A stretch of 64,000 bases of DNA. It comes from Desulfobulbus rhabdoformis. Lineage in GTDB: Bacteria; Desulfobacterota; Desulfobulbia; Desulfobulbales; Desulfobulbaceae. Positions 8,356-17,014 of the stretch are shown here, piece by piece; the stretch's first letter is position 1; the number at the start of each line of letters is the position of its first letter. A program made the position numbers and the translations under genes. The stretch spans positions 1 through 64,000 of the forward strand of contig NZ_JAFFQA010000002.1 of NCBI RefSeq assembly GCF_016919065.1. Reading direction: 5' to 3'. The notes below the pieces were generated by a model. It was not told the origin of the DNA. It made no database searches and saw only the letters and a list, made by a program, of their open reading frames with translations.

Positions 8356-9362
8356 CGGATACCGCGCCAGACTATAGCCACTGGGAGGTTCAGCCTCGCT
8401 CCATCCGCCTCTCCGCTGGCGAGTTCGAGCAACGGGTTCCGCTCTCCCTGCGCGGCGACGTGGACGCCCCGGTCTTTGCCTCCAGCAATCCGGAGGTCGC
8501 GGAGATCGGGCCGGACGGTGTCATTCGCTGCGGCTGGACCATCGGCAACGCCGTGCTCATGGTCTGGCGATCCTCGGTCCGGGACAGCCTCCGCCATGTT
8601 CTGGTGGAGGTCCGCGATCCGTCCTGGTTCGCCGACCACCCGGACTTTGCCAGCGGAGCATCGGTCTTCCTCAGCGGCATGGTGGTCAACGCCCTCAACA
8701 CCAGCGGCGTCGGCAACGCGCTGATCGAATTCCGCCGCTCGGAAACCGGCCCGGCGGCGTTCCAGACCTTCGCCAACGCCTATGGCGGGTTCGAGCTGAC
8801 CGTGCCCGAGGGGTTCTATTACGTGGAGGTCACCGCGCCGGGATACATCGCCTGGCATGGCTGGGTGAACGCCGACACCAACACCTCCGGCGACATCCAG
8901 ATCGTTCTCTCGCCCGAACTCGACGGCCAGGTCGCCCGCATCGTGTTGCAGTGGGGGCTCAACCCCCGGGATCTCGATTCCCATCTCACCGGACCGACGC
9001 CATCGGGCGGTCGCTTCCATGTGTTCTATTCCCACACCATCGAAAACGAGGCGGCGGAATTGGACGTGGACGACACCAGCTCCTACGGGCCGGAGACCAT
9101 CACCATCCATCGGCTCATCCCCGGCGTCTACCGCTACGCGGTCCACGACTACACCAACCGCAACACCAATCCGAGCACCGGCCTGGCGCAGTCCGGAGCC
9201 ACGGTGAAAGTGTTCCTGAGCGATGGCCGTGAGCAGACCTTCACCGTTCCCAACGCCCCGGGTACGGTCTGGACCGTGTTCGAAATCGACGGCGCGACTG
9301 GAACAGTGACGCCGGTCAACGCCATGAGCTATCAATCCCAACCCGCCAACGTCGGCATGTAA
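8352..9362 (+). CDS. Tail-associated multidomain protein: Ig-like, carboxypeptidase-regulatory-like and DUF2135/YfaP-like
   Basis: A 336-residue protein with three beta-sandwich modules. Residues ~1-95 duplicate the Ig-like domain of the preceding gene. Residues ~105-195 resemble a carboxypeptidase-regulatory-like domain (GYFYV-type beta strands around FELTVPEGFYYVEVTAPGY). Residues ~200-325 match the YfaP/DUF2135 type through LQWGLNPRDLDSHLTGP and YRYAVHDYTNR. All three are adhesive folds, so a role in host-surface recognition is likely. It overlaps the upstream gene by four bases. Confidence 0.65.
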   Translation: MTDTAPDYSHWEVQPRSIRLSAGEFEQRVPLSLRGDVDAPVFASSNPEVAEIGPDGVIRCGWTIGNAVLMVWRSSVRDSLRHVLVEVRDPSWFADHPDFASGASVFLSGMVVNALNTSGVGNALIEFRRSETGPAAFQTFANAYGGFELTVPEGFYYVEVTAPGYIAWHGWVNADTNTSGDIQIVLSPELDGQVARIVLQWGLNPRDLDSHLTGPTPSGGRFHVFYSHTIENEAAELDVDDTSSYGPETITIHRLIPGVYRYAVHDYTNRNTNPSTGLAQSGATVKVFLSDGREQTFTVPNAPGTVWTVFEIDGATGTVTPVNAMSYQSQPANVGM

Positions 9363-9374
9363 TGGAGGTTGTCC

Positions 9375-10265
9375 ATGATTTCCGAAGAACCCGCCGACTT
9401 GCAGGCCACCATCGAACAAACCGATTCCGGCCAACAACAGTATGTGCTGCGGGCGCTCTGCGATCACCTGTCCGGCATCCGTGAAGAACTTTCCGGCATC
9501 CGCACGCTGCTGGAGGCCAGTCACGCCGCCTCGGAGGCGATGCGTGGCCAGGCCCAGGCCTATCTTGAGGCCCAGCAGGCCAGGACCCAGGAGTACCTGG
9601 AGCAGGTACAGATCGAGCCGGAGCCCGATTTTTATCCCTTTGTCGAACTGCCAGCGGGCACCGAACCCCGGGATCTGCCGGATGGCAACCGGCTCTTCAC
9701 CTTGCCCGACGGCATGATCCTGCGGACCACGGACGACCAGCGAATTTGCGTTATCGACGGCGGGGAACAGCAGGTCATCACCCCCGGACCCGGCACGGCC
9801 ATAGAGGTCGCCCCGGGACGCCTTTACACCCTGGTCGAGTCCTATCTGAGCGCGACCCAGGAGGCAGCCGGTATCAGCGGACTGCCCGCCGGGATCGAGC
9901 CGACCGCCATGGGCGCGGAACGCTTCGCGGTGGATCTACCCGAGGGCATCCGTCTCGACGTCGATCACCGGGAGCGGTTCATCACCCTCATCAATCCGGC
10001 CGGACCTATCGACATCATCGGCATCGGCCGCATCGAGGGCATCGGCGAAACCATCGCTGTCCGTCTGCTCTCCGGCGGAGCCAAAGGATTCCAGTGCGGC
10101 CAGTCCGACCACGGCGGGCTGATCGAGGCGGACGGAACCATCCATCTGGGACTCAAGAGCGGTCTAGATCTGGTGGTCCGGTTCCAGGGAGAAGCCATCG
10201 ACGACGGCGCACCGGAAAATGGCTGCTCGGGACAGTGCGGCCTCGACTGCGAGGAGCGTACCTGA
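9375..10265 (+). CDS. Hypothetical tail protein with N-terminal coiled coil
   Basis: A 296-residue protein I do not recognise. Residues ~15-85 are helical and probably coiled (two SGIREELSGIR-like heptads, then a Gln/Ala-rich stretch). The rest is beta-rich with repeated LPAG/LPDG-type turns, and the end is Cys-rich (NGCSGQCGLDCEE), perhaps a metal site. The ATG at 9375 is favoured by GGAGG six bases upstream over a TTG at 9369. It ends one base inside the gpW gene. A structural or chaperone role in fibre attachment is plausible but unproven. Confidence 0.6.
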   Translation: MISEEPADLQATIEQTDSGQQQYVLRALCDHLSGIREELSGIRTLLEASHAASEAMRGQAQAYLEAQQARTQEYLEQVQIEPEPDFYPFVELPAGTEPRDLPDGNRLFTLPDGMILRTTDDQRICVIDGGEQQVITPGPGTAIEVAPGRLYTLVESYLSATQEAAGISGLPAGIEPTAMGAERFAVDLPEGIRLDVDHRERFITLINPAGPIDIIGIGRIEGIGETIAVRLLSGGAKGFQCGQSDHGGLIEADGTIHLGLKSGLDLVVRFQGEAIDDGAPENGCSGQCGLDCEERT

Positions 10266-11182
10266 TGAGCTACGACTTTCTCGGCAAGGGGCTGCGTTAC
10301 CCGTTCCGGTTTCAGTCGGTATCCGGCGGCACCCAGGTCTCGACCGCCACCTCGCGGGAGCACGAGCATATCCGCGAAAGCATCCTGCAGATCCTCGGCA
10401 CCCGGATCGGCGAACGGTTCATGAATCCGGAGTTCGGCTCCCGGCTGAAGGATCTGGTGTTCGAACAGAACGACGAGGTGCTCAAGGGCCTGCTGCGCCA
10501 TTACGTGATCGACGCCATCAAGCGCTGGGAAAAGCGGGTGATCATCACGGAGGTGCGCTTCGACGACCAACCGCTGAACATCGACGGCAACCTGCTGCTG
10601 GTGCATATCGCCTACCGGGTGATCCAGAGCCAGGTGGACGGCAACCTGGTCTATCCCTTCTACAGAGAAGACCCGAACAATCCCGCACCCAGCTATCCCC
10701 AGCCGGAGCCCGAGCCGGAACCGCCGCCGGTGCGCAGCGTGCGCCTGTCGCCGGACGTTCGCTCGCTGTTCAATCTGCTCTGGTTCGACGCAGCCGAGAT
10801 GAGCCCTGATCCAGATGATTCCTTCATCTGGCCAGCGGGAGAATACGAAGTCGCCTACATCGAGGGAGCCTATCAGGACCGCAACGGCAAGTGGATCGTC
10901 AGCGATCCAGGTGACAACCACGGCCATTACCTGACATTTGAGGGAGCGCTCGAAACCGAAGCGCCCCAGGCCGAGCACGCCCTCTATCTGGCCGCGAGCG
11001 GTCTGGGATTCGACACCCAGAGCCAGGCGGAAGACAACGCCGCTGGCACCGTTCACCGGATCACCACGTTGGAGCCGGGCCGCATCGGTCTGTTCTATTT
11101 CGAGGGCAAGAAAGAATCCCACTACCTCAACAACACCTCCGGACAGCCCAATCCCGTCTGGCAACTGCGCGGCCCGCTCTGA
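10265..11182 (+). CDS. Baseplate wedge protein, gpW/gp25-like, with C-terminal extension
   Basis: A 305-residue protein. Residues ~1-130 form the GPW/gp25 domain (REHEHIRESILQILGTRIGE, then NPEFGSRLKDLVFE). This wedge protein starts sheath polymerisation in contractile tails. After a Pro/Glu-rich linker (~residues 140-158), residues ~160-305 form an extra domain with no match I recognise. Typical gp25 proteins have only ~110-140 residues, so this one carries an unusual appendage that could sit on the outside of the baseplate. The ATG overlaps the previous stop by one base. Confidence 0.8.
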   Translation: MSYDFLGKGLRYPFRFQSVSGGTQVSTATSREHEHIRESILQILGTRIGERFMNPEFGSRLKDLVFEQNDEVLKGLLRHYVIDAIKRWEKRVIITEVRFDDQPLNIDGNLLLVHIAYRVIQSQVDGNLVYPFYREDPNNPAPSYPQPEPEPEPPPVRSVRLSPDVRSLFNLLWFDAAEMSPDPDDSFIWPAGEYEVAYIEGAYQDRNGKWIVSDPGDNHGHYLTFEGALETEAPQAEHALYLAASGLGFDTQSQAEDNAAGTVHRITTLEPGRIGLFYFEGKKESHYLNNTSGQPNPVWQLRGPL

Positions 11183-11194
11183 GGCATCCCGCCT

Positions 11195-11266
11195 CCGACA
11201 CATCCAGGCCCCTTCCGGTAAGTAACCGGCGTGGCGAGAGCATCAGGCGCTCTCGCATAACCGCCG
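11195..11266 (+). promoter_or_regulatory. Repeated intergenic element, copy B
   Basis: The 99-base gap before the gpJ gene contains CCGACAC (11195-11201), nine bases, then CCTTCCGGTAAGTAA (11211-11225), exactly as in copy A. An eight-base-pair hairpin follows (GCGAGAGC 11234-11241 and GCTCTCGC 11249-11256), then AACCGCCG (11259-11266) and the gpJ ribosome site. Both copies fall at the only real breaks in an otherwise overlapping operon, which suggests a transcription-start or RNA-processing role. Confidence 0.5.
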
Positions 11267-11281
11267 AAAACCGGAGAAACC

Positions 11282-12691
11282 ATGGGCCGCGCAAGCATCG
11301 GATACATCAACAAGGATTATGAATCGATCCGCCAGGAGTTGTTGGCGAAAATCCCGCAGCTCACCGACCGCTGGACCGATTTCAATCACTCCGATCTCGG
11401 CGTCGTCCTGCTCGATCTGTTCTGCGGCGTGGGCGACATGCTGGCCTATTACCTGGACGCCCAGGCGGCGGAGGCCTTTCTGCCCACGGCCCGCCAGCGC
11501 CAGAACGTCATCAACCTCTGCAAACTCATCGGCTACCGGCTGGATTCGCCGGTGTCCTCCACCACCACGCTGCGCTTCCGGCTCTCCGCCCCGCTTGGCA
11601 AGGATCTGACCATTCCGGCGGGGACGGCCTGCCGCGCATTGCTGAGTGACGGCGAGGCGGATTTCGAGACGGTCGAGGACGGCTTGATCCCGCGAGGCCT
11701 ACTCTCGGTGGACATCCCAGGTCGGCAAGGCGTGCGCCGCACCGAGACCTTCACTTCGACGGGGCTGCCATTCCAGCGCATCCGCCTGACCGGCGACGTC
11801 ATCGCCCAGGGCACCATCACCGTTACGGTGGGGGACGACGCCTGGAGCGAGGTCGATCATTTTCAGGACAGCCTGGCCGACAGCCGTCATTTCATGGCCG
11901 ACCTGGACGCCCTCGACATCTCCACCCTGATTTTCGGCGACGGGCAAAGCGGCGCTGTACCCGCTCAGGGAAGCGCCATCGCCGTCAGCTATCTGCAGAC
12001 CATCGGGGACCAGGGCAATCTCGGTCCGAACCGGATCACTCAACTGCTGAGCCCGATCTACCTTGACGGAGGCCAGGTCTCCCTGACCGTCACCAACCCG
12101 GTGCCCGCCACCGGTGGCGCTTCGCGGGAAGCACTCGAACACGCCCGCCGACAGGCACCGGCGGAGCTGCGCAGTCTCTGGAAGGCCGTCACCCTGGAGG
12201 ATTACCAGGCCCTCGCCGAGGGCTACCCCGGCGTCGCCAAGGCCAAGGTGCTCGACACCAATGCCTGTCAGAACATCCGCTATTACAACGTCCAACTGGC
12301 CATCGCCCCCAATGGCGGCGGCATGCCCTCGGCGCTGCTCAAGCGGGACCTCGCGGAGTTTCTCGAACGCCGCAAGGTCATCACGGTCGAGATCAACCTG
12401 TTCGACCCGATCTACCGGCCCGTTTCCATCGACGCCGAGGTCTACATTTGGCCCGGTGAACCGCTGGAAAACGTGCGCAGCCGCATCGAAGCCGCACTCA
12501 CCGATTTCTTTTCCTTCGACCAAGTCTCTTTCGGGCAGACCATTCACTTCTCCGACCTGGTGTCCCTGATCGACGGCGTGCGTGGGGTCAGTCACATGCA
12601 CCTCTACGCTCCGCAGCAGGACATCGAGCTGCGCCACGGCGAAATCCCGGTTCTCGGCAGCGTCAACCTCGATCTGCGGAGGGCCGGTTGA
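11282..12691 (+). CDS. Baseplate J-like protein (gpJ/gp47 family)
   Basis: A 469-residue baseplate J protein, the wedge component homologous to T4 gp6 and Mu gp47. Recognisable parts are NHSDLGVVLLDLFCGVGDML near residues 36-55, TIPAGTACRA near 110, the central beta barrel, and the ending QVSFGQTIHFSDLVSLIDGV. These proteins form the iris-like ring of the baseplate. The start is preceded by CCGGAGAAA. The stop overlaps the gpI start. Length and order (W, J, I) are those of P2/Mu-type tails. Confidence 0.85.
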   Translation: MGRASIGYINKDYESIRQELLAKIPQLTDRWTDFNHSDLGVVLLDLFCGVGDMLAYYLDAQAAEAFLPTARQRQNVINLCKLIGYRLDSPVSSTTTLRFRLSAPLGKDLTIPAGTACRALLSDGEADFETVEDGLIPRGLLSVDIPGRQGVRRTETFTSTGLPFQRIRLTGDVIAQGTITVTVGDDAWSEVDHFQDSLADSRHFMADLDALDISTLIFGDGQSGAVPAQGSAIAVSYLQTIGDQGNLGPNRITQLLSPIYLDGGQVSLTVTNPVPATGGASREALEHARRQAPAELRSLWKAVTLEDYQALAEGYPGVAKAKVLDTNACQNIRYYNVQLAIAPNGGGMPSALLKRDLAEFLERRKVITVEINLFDPIYRPVSIDAEVYIWPGEPLENVRSRIEAALTDFFSFDQVSFGQTIHFSDLVSLIDGVRGVSHMHLYAPQQDIELRHGEIPVLGSVNLDLRRAG

Positions 12692-14265
12692 TGTCGGATT
12701 GGTTCAAGGACAATCTGCTCGGCCTGCTGCCGCCGCATTACGAGCACAACGACGAGGCCGGTGACCTGCGCACCTTTCTGAGCCTTCCCGCCGGAACGCT
12801 CGACGAACTCAAGCAGGCTATCGACGATTTTCCGGCCATCTTCGACGTCGATCACTGCGACGAACGCTTTCTGCCGCTGCTGGCGAGACTCGTTGGTCTC
12901 GAAGTGGACGGCACCTGTTCGTCGGACTGCCAGCGCCGCCGCGTGCGGGAGGCGGTCGAAATCTATCGCCGCAAGGGCACCATCCCGGCCATCGAACGCG
13001 ACTTCGACTCGCTCGGTTGGCAGGGGGAACTGCAGGAGACCTTCCGCTCGGCTCTGCGTCTCAATGCCCGATCCCGACTCAGCAACGCCAAGTTGCCAGG
13101 GCTGGTGTTCAGCCTCGGCGTGTTTCGAGTGCTGTGTCTAAACCAGACCGATGGACTGCGCGACGCCCTGGTGTTTCACCACCCGGCTGGCACCCGCTGT
13201 TTCTGGCTCCAATTTTTACTCGAATGGATCGAAGGCGGCGCGATGCTCGACTTCGGGCACGCCAACGCCGTGCGCCGGATCGTGCTGGCGTTTCTCGACG
13301 AGACCTTCGTCCTTGGCCGCTCCTCGCTTGGTTCCTGCCGTCACCTGACCAACAAGCAGAGGGCCTGGGAGCTGCTGCAGCTCACCAGCACCACGGAGAT
13401 GCTCCCGGAAATCGACCGGGCCGCCGTAAAGGTTTCCCGTTTTCACGGCCGCCAGAACCGGATGCGCCTGAACCACAAGGCTCTCAACGACTGGCGGCTT
13501 CCGTACACCCGCGTCGGCGAAAACCGGGTTTCCTTCTGCACGCCCATCTACACCGGCCGCGATTTCGAAGGCGATGTGCTGGAGAGCGGTTTCGGGCTGG
13601 GCGAGAGGCATCTCAACCGCAAATCGCTGACCCATGGCGAGACCGAGCTGCGCTACTGCTTCCGGCAGAAGGATTTCTTCTTCGATACGCAGGCGGAACC
13701 GGTCGAACGAGCGGAAGCCAAGTACGACCTGCGCCTGCCCCTGGAATCCCGGCACCGCCTCTGCTTCCAGCTTGGCCGCGCCAGGCTCAACGAAGGTCTC
13801 GATCTCACCGCCAACCAGGGCGGCATCAGCAATCTGCTGCTCGCCTCCACCGCTGGCTGCGACGCGGACGTCACCCTGGCCGTCGACCGGATTGACCGAT
13901 GGCGGCGGAGAGGGCCTGTGTTCCGGCTCAACGCGAACACCCTGAACACCCGGTATCTGAGCAATGCGAATCTGACCGGCGAACGGGCCTCGCTTGAGAT
14001 CTACGTGGACACAGGTTCTCTCCAGCGCCATCGGGTCGAGACCATGAAGCTGGGCGCGAGCCCGCTCAACACCACCGGCCTGCGCCTCTCCGTGGATCGG
14101 ACCCGCCCGATGCGCGTCAGCCGCATGCGCCTCAACCAGGCAGGATTCCGCTGGTCGCGGCCGTCCTACCGTTGGCTGTTCCGTCAGCAGGACCTGCACG
14201 CGCCCACGCAGGCCGGGTTCAATGCCGCCACCAATAACTATCGCGCCACCCAGTGGCCCACCTGA
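12691..14265 (+). CDS. Tail protein I-like (gpI/TIGR02242) with long beta-repeat extension
   Basis: A 525-residue protein whose N-terminal ~170 residues match the phage tail protein I family: a helical start with LLPPHYEH, the RFLPLLARLVG segment and EIYRRKGTIPAIERDF. gpI links baseplate and tail fibre. The remaining ~350 residues carry recurring short units of the form R-L-N-x(3-5)-L (for example LRLNARSRLSNA, MRLNHKALND, FRLNANTLNT, MRLNQAGF). These look like stacked beta turns and are not part of ordinary gpI proteins of ~200 residues. The ATG overlaps the gpJ stop. Confidence 0.75.
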   Translation: MSDWFKDNLLGLLPPHYEHNDEAGDLRTFLSLPAGTLDELKQAIDDFPAIFDVDHCDERFLPLLARLVGLEVDGTCSSDCQRRRVREAVEIYRRKGTIPAIERDFDSLGWQGELQETFRSALRLNARSRLSNAKLPGLVFSLGVFRVLCLNQTDGLRDALVFHHPAGTRCFWLQFLLEWIEGGAMLDFGHANAVRRIVLAFLDETFVLGRSSLGSCRHLTNKQRAWELLQLTSTTEMLPEIDRAAVKVSRFHGRQNRMRLNHKALNDWRLPYTRVGENRVSFCTPIYTGRDFEGDVLESGFGLGERHLNRKSLTHGETELRYCFRQKDFFFDTQAEPVERAEAKYDLRLPLESRHRLCFQLGRARLNEGLDLTANQGGISNLLLASTAGCDADVTLAVDRIDRWRRRGPVFRLNANTLNTRYLSNANLTGERASLEIYVDTGSLQRHRVETMKLGASPLNTTGLRLSVDRTRPMRVSRMRLNQAGFRWSRPSYRWLFRQQDLHAPTQAGFNAATNNYRATQWPT

Positions 14266-14275
14266 AGGAGAACCC

Positions 14276-14869
14276 ATGGCGATTCACCTCTATCTTGACG
14301 AAGCGCTGACTCAGCAGATTTCCGAGGGGGATTTCAGCCGCCCCGAGGCCGAGAGCTACAACGGCACCGACGGCGACATCAAGGATCGGCAGCTCTACGT
14401 CGCCAACGAGCAAACGAGCCTCCTTACGGCCATTGACGCGGCGCAGACCTCCATCGCCCTGGCCGAACCGCGCTTTGCCGACGGCGAACTCATCATCATC
14501 GACGGCGAGCAGATGCTCATCGAAAGCGGCGGCGGCACCGCCAATCTCACCGTGCAGCGGGGCGTGGCCAACACCGCTCCGGCCGCGCACGACGCCGGAA
14601 CGACCGTCTATTCCGGCTACGACTACACCGGGCTGGTGCTCGATCCCATTGATGAGACCGGCACCGACGAATCGGTCTGGTACCGCCTGGCCCTGACCCA
14701 GGCCGGACTCGACACCGCCACCCAGGGCGCACCGCTCAATCTCGGTGACAAGGCCTTCCAGCAGACGCTGTCTTTCTGGCGGCGTTGCACCGTGCTCCCG
14801 GGCACCCCAGTGCAAAACAAACTCGACATCAAGCTGCACCTGACCGGCACGGAAAACCCGATTCTCTAA
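14276..14869 (+). CDS. Hypothetical phage tail/fibre protein
   Basis: A 197-residue protein of unrecognised family. It starts at ATG 14276 after AAGGAG. It is rich in Asp, Thr and Gly and predicted mostly beta. Residues ~45-110 (SLLTAIDAAQTSIALAEPRF, then IIIDGEQMLIES and LTVQRGVANT) look like the beta segment found in several phage tail proteins that wrap a fibre. It is followed ten bases later by another tail gene. Role inferred from position only. Confidence 0.6.
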   Translation: MAIHLYLDEALTQQISEGDFSRPEAESYNGTDGDIKDRQLYVANEQTSLLTAIDAAQTSIALAEPRFADGELIIIDGEQMLIESGGGTANLTVQRGVANTAPAAHDAGTTVYSGYDYTGLVLDPIDETGTDESVWYRLALTQAGLDTATQGAPLNLGDKAFQQTLSFWRRCTVLPGTPVQNKLDIKLHLTGTENPIL

Positions 14870-14879
14870 GGAGGCCGCC

Positions 14880-15869
14880 ATGGCATACCACAGTATTCAA
14901 GGACTCGCCCACGGTCGGCTCGACCTGCTCAATCAACTGCGGACCTTCCTGGTGACCACCACCGGCTGGACCCTGCATGACGACCAGTTGGCCGACCCGC
15001 AGCCGTATTTCGTCTTCAAGTCTCACGGGGAATCCGGGGCCGAGGACGTCTATCTGCAGTTCCGTATCAGCACCACCTCCGGGCGGATTCACGTCGCGGC
15101 ATTCCAGTATTGGATTGCTGCCACCCACACCGGCGTCAACGAGGCTTCGCACACCAGCTACACCTACCTGCGGGTGGAGGACAGCGCCGACTTCATCTTC
15201 TGGCTGTTCGCCGACCTGGATCACGTCTTTGTGGTGACCAAGCTCGTCTCCACCTACTACGGCCATTACAGCGGCTTGCTGAAACGGTTCTGGTCCGGGG
15301 CCATCGCGCTCACGCAGGCGGCGGTCACCGCCGGAAGCGGCGTGGTGCTTCAGGTCAACGACGCCACCGTGGTCACGCCCGGACAGGACTATGTGATCAA
15401 GGACGACGCGGGCATCGAACGCGTGCGGGTAAGCGCCATCGACACCGCCGTCACGCCAAACACCATCACCGTCGAAACCCTCGTTCGGGATTACGCCTCG
15501 GGAGCCAAGATCGGCGAGGACCCGCAGCCGGTCGTCAACAGCTACTACAACGCGCCGGGCACCTTCTACGCCGTGAACAAGTTCGACGGCTGGACCTCCG
15601 CGTCCGGCCAGCAGGGCCGCTGCGGCGCGGCCAACGGTGGGCTCCAGGGCGAAACCGATCCAGAGATGCGCTACGGCACCACCATCCTCTTTCCCTGGCT
15701 CGCCTCGATGTCCGGCTCCGCCGCCTACCAGGAACTGCGTGGCGAACTCATCGAGATCTTCGCCGTGGGCGGCGGCAACGTCGCCTCGGAAGACACCATT
15801 CAGATCGGAACGGACAGCTACCGCGTGTTCAACCTGACCACCGGCGGCTGGTGCGCGGTGAAGGAGTAA
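14880..15869 (+). CDS. Hypothetical phage tail protein
   Basis: A 329-residue protein with AGGAGG upstream. Residues ~1-130 contain many aromatic residues (FQYWIAATHTG, FIFWLFADLDHVFVVTK). The centre has a short module with VVTPGQDYVIKDDAGIERVR, resembling the beta segment in the preceding protein. It lies between other tail genes. Similar proteins occur in tail modules of Geobacter-like prophages as far as I can recall, but no function is known. A receptor-proximal structural role is an inference. Confidence 0.6.
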   Translation: MAYHSIQGLAHGRLDLLNQLRTFLVTTTGWTLHDDQLADPQPYFVFKSHGESGAEDVYLQFRISTTSGRIHVAAFQYWIAATHTGVNEASHTSYTYLRVEDSADFIFWLFADLDHVFVVTKLVSTYYGHYSGLLKRFWSGAIALTQAAVTAGSGVVLQVNDATVVTPGQDYVIKDDAGIERVRVSAIDTAVTPNTITVETLVRDYASGAKIGEDPQPVVNSYYNAPGTFYAVNKFDGWTSASGQQGRCGAANGGLQGETDPEMRYGTTILFPWLASMSGSAAYQELRGELIEIFAVGGGNVASEDTIQIGTDSYRVFNLTTGGWCAVKE

Positions 15870-15873
15870 CGCC

Positions 15874-16005
15874 ATGGCAACGCATAGCGGAAAGCTCAAA
15901 TTCGTCACCACGATCACCGGCCAGCGACGCCCGGAAACGCTCCTGTCCATGAACCGTGGCCAGGCTCTCAAGCTCTGCGGGAGGATTCGCCGTGGCCGTG
16001 CATAA
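15874..16005 (+). CDS. Putative 43-residue basic microprotein
   Basis: A short frame from ATG 15874 to TAA 16005 with AAGGAG seven bases upstream, tucked between two tail genes. The product is strongly basic, beginning MATHSGKLKFVT and ending GRIRRGRA. It overlaps the likely GTG start of the next gene by 14 bases. The good ribosome site and tight packing argue for translation. It could alternatively be only a leader coupling translation of the next gene. No family is recognised. Confidence 0.45.
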   Translation: MATHSGKLKFVTTITGQRRPETLLSMNRGQALKLCGRIRRGRA

Positions 16006-16453
16006 GGGACAACTGGCATCCATCACCACCCACAGAGGCATCCGGTGGCCGGAACTGCTCGCCATCGGCGCGGCGCAACCCGGAGCGCTCTTCGAGCTGT
16101 TTTCCGGGGCTCCGGCTAGGCGCACGGTGATGGTCCGGGCCGACAGCGCAGTACGGGTCGCCCATCGGCTCGAACGTCGATCCGACCTCGCGCTTCGCGT
16201 GAACAACCGCCTGAACCGGAGCTCCGACCTTTGGCTCGTCATCCATGGACGTCTGGGCGTCGATGCCGACACGGCGCTGCGGGTGACGCGCCCCTGGCAG
16301 CGGAGCATCGACACCAGCGTCCGGACGTCCGGCGCACTCATCAGCCGATCCGACACCGTTCAGCGCATCGCGATTCCGGCCGGGCTGCTGGCAGACACGC
16401 GGCAGATCCTGTTCGCGGTGCTCATCGATCAAGACCACGAAATTCAGACCTAA
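15992..16453 (+). CDS. Hypothetical phage protein, Arg-rich repeats
   Basis: A 153-residue protein. GTG at 15992 is chosen because GGGAGG lies seven bases upstream; an earlier GTG at 15956 has no ribosome site. The middle repeats a pattern close to 'DxALRVxxRLxRSSDL' (AVRVAHRLERRSDLALRVNN, then LNRSSDLWLVIHG), suggesting stacked short beta units as in fibre-associated proteins. Family unknown. Its position between tail genes and the repetitive beta pattern support a structural role. Confidence 0.5.
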   Translation: MAVHKGQLASITTHRGIRWPELLAIGAAQPGALFELFSGAPARRTVMVRADSAVRVAHRLERRSDLALRVNNRLNRSSDLWLVIHGRLGVDADTALRVTRPWQRSIDTSVRTSGALISRSDTVQRIAIPAGLLADTRQILFAVLIDQDHEIQT

Positions 16454-16465
16454 AGGAGAACAGCA

Positions 16466-16999
16466 ATGGCACTGGGACTCATCGTTAAAACCGGCCGGAT
16501 ACTGACGGCCAAACTACTCCTTGGCCAGGCCGTGGACGGCATCACCCACTGCGCCATCGGCGACGGGGATGCCAGCTTTACCGACCCGCAGAATCCGCCC
16601 GCGCCGGACATCGGCCAGACCGGGCTCAGAAACGAACGCGCCCGCAAGCGCTACTACAAGCGGACCTTCCTCAAAGAGGACGCCGAAGGAGCGCTCCTGG
16701 TCAACGGCGTGCGCTACCTGGAAACCGGCGAGGAGACCAACACCATCGGCATCTTCTTCCGCTTCGACGAGGCCGAGGCCAACGGCATCACCATCCGCGA
16801 ATACGGCTTCTTCGGCGGCGATGTGCAGTACGTGGAAAGCGTCACCGGGGATCTCGCCATGGGCGGCGTGTTCCATCAGGACACCAACCCGACCGGCGAG
16901 GTGCTGCACCCGGGCTACCTGTACGAGGTGAAGAACATTCCCGACTTCAACAAGATTTCCGACACCCGCGTGGAGCTGGTCGGGATCATCAAGATCTAA
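16466..16999 (+). CDS. Tail-collar-like fibre protein
   Basis: A 177-residue protein resembling the N-terminal particle-binding (tail-collar) domain of phage tail fibre proteins. It has an early GRILTAKLLLGQAVDG helix, THCAIGDGDA, TGIFFR-like strands (NTIGIFFRFDEAEA) and GITIREYGFFGGDV. These attach fibres to the baseplate. Start after AAGGAG. The large fibre gene follows after 15 bases. Confidence 0.65.
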   Translation: MALGLIVKTGRILTAKLLLGQAVDGITHCAIGDGDASFTDPQNPPAPDIGQTGLRNERARKRYYKRTFLKEDAEGALLVNGVRYLETGEETNTIGIFFRFDEAEANGITIREYGFFGGDVQYVESVTGDLAMGGVFHQDTNPTGEVLHPGYLYEVKNIPDFNKISDTRVELVGIIKI

Positions 17000-17014
17000 C
17001 TGGAGGATTCAAAC

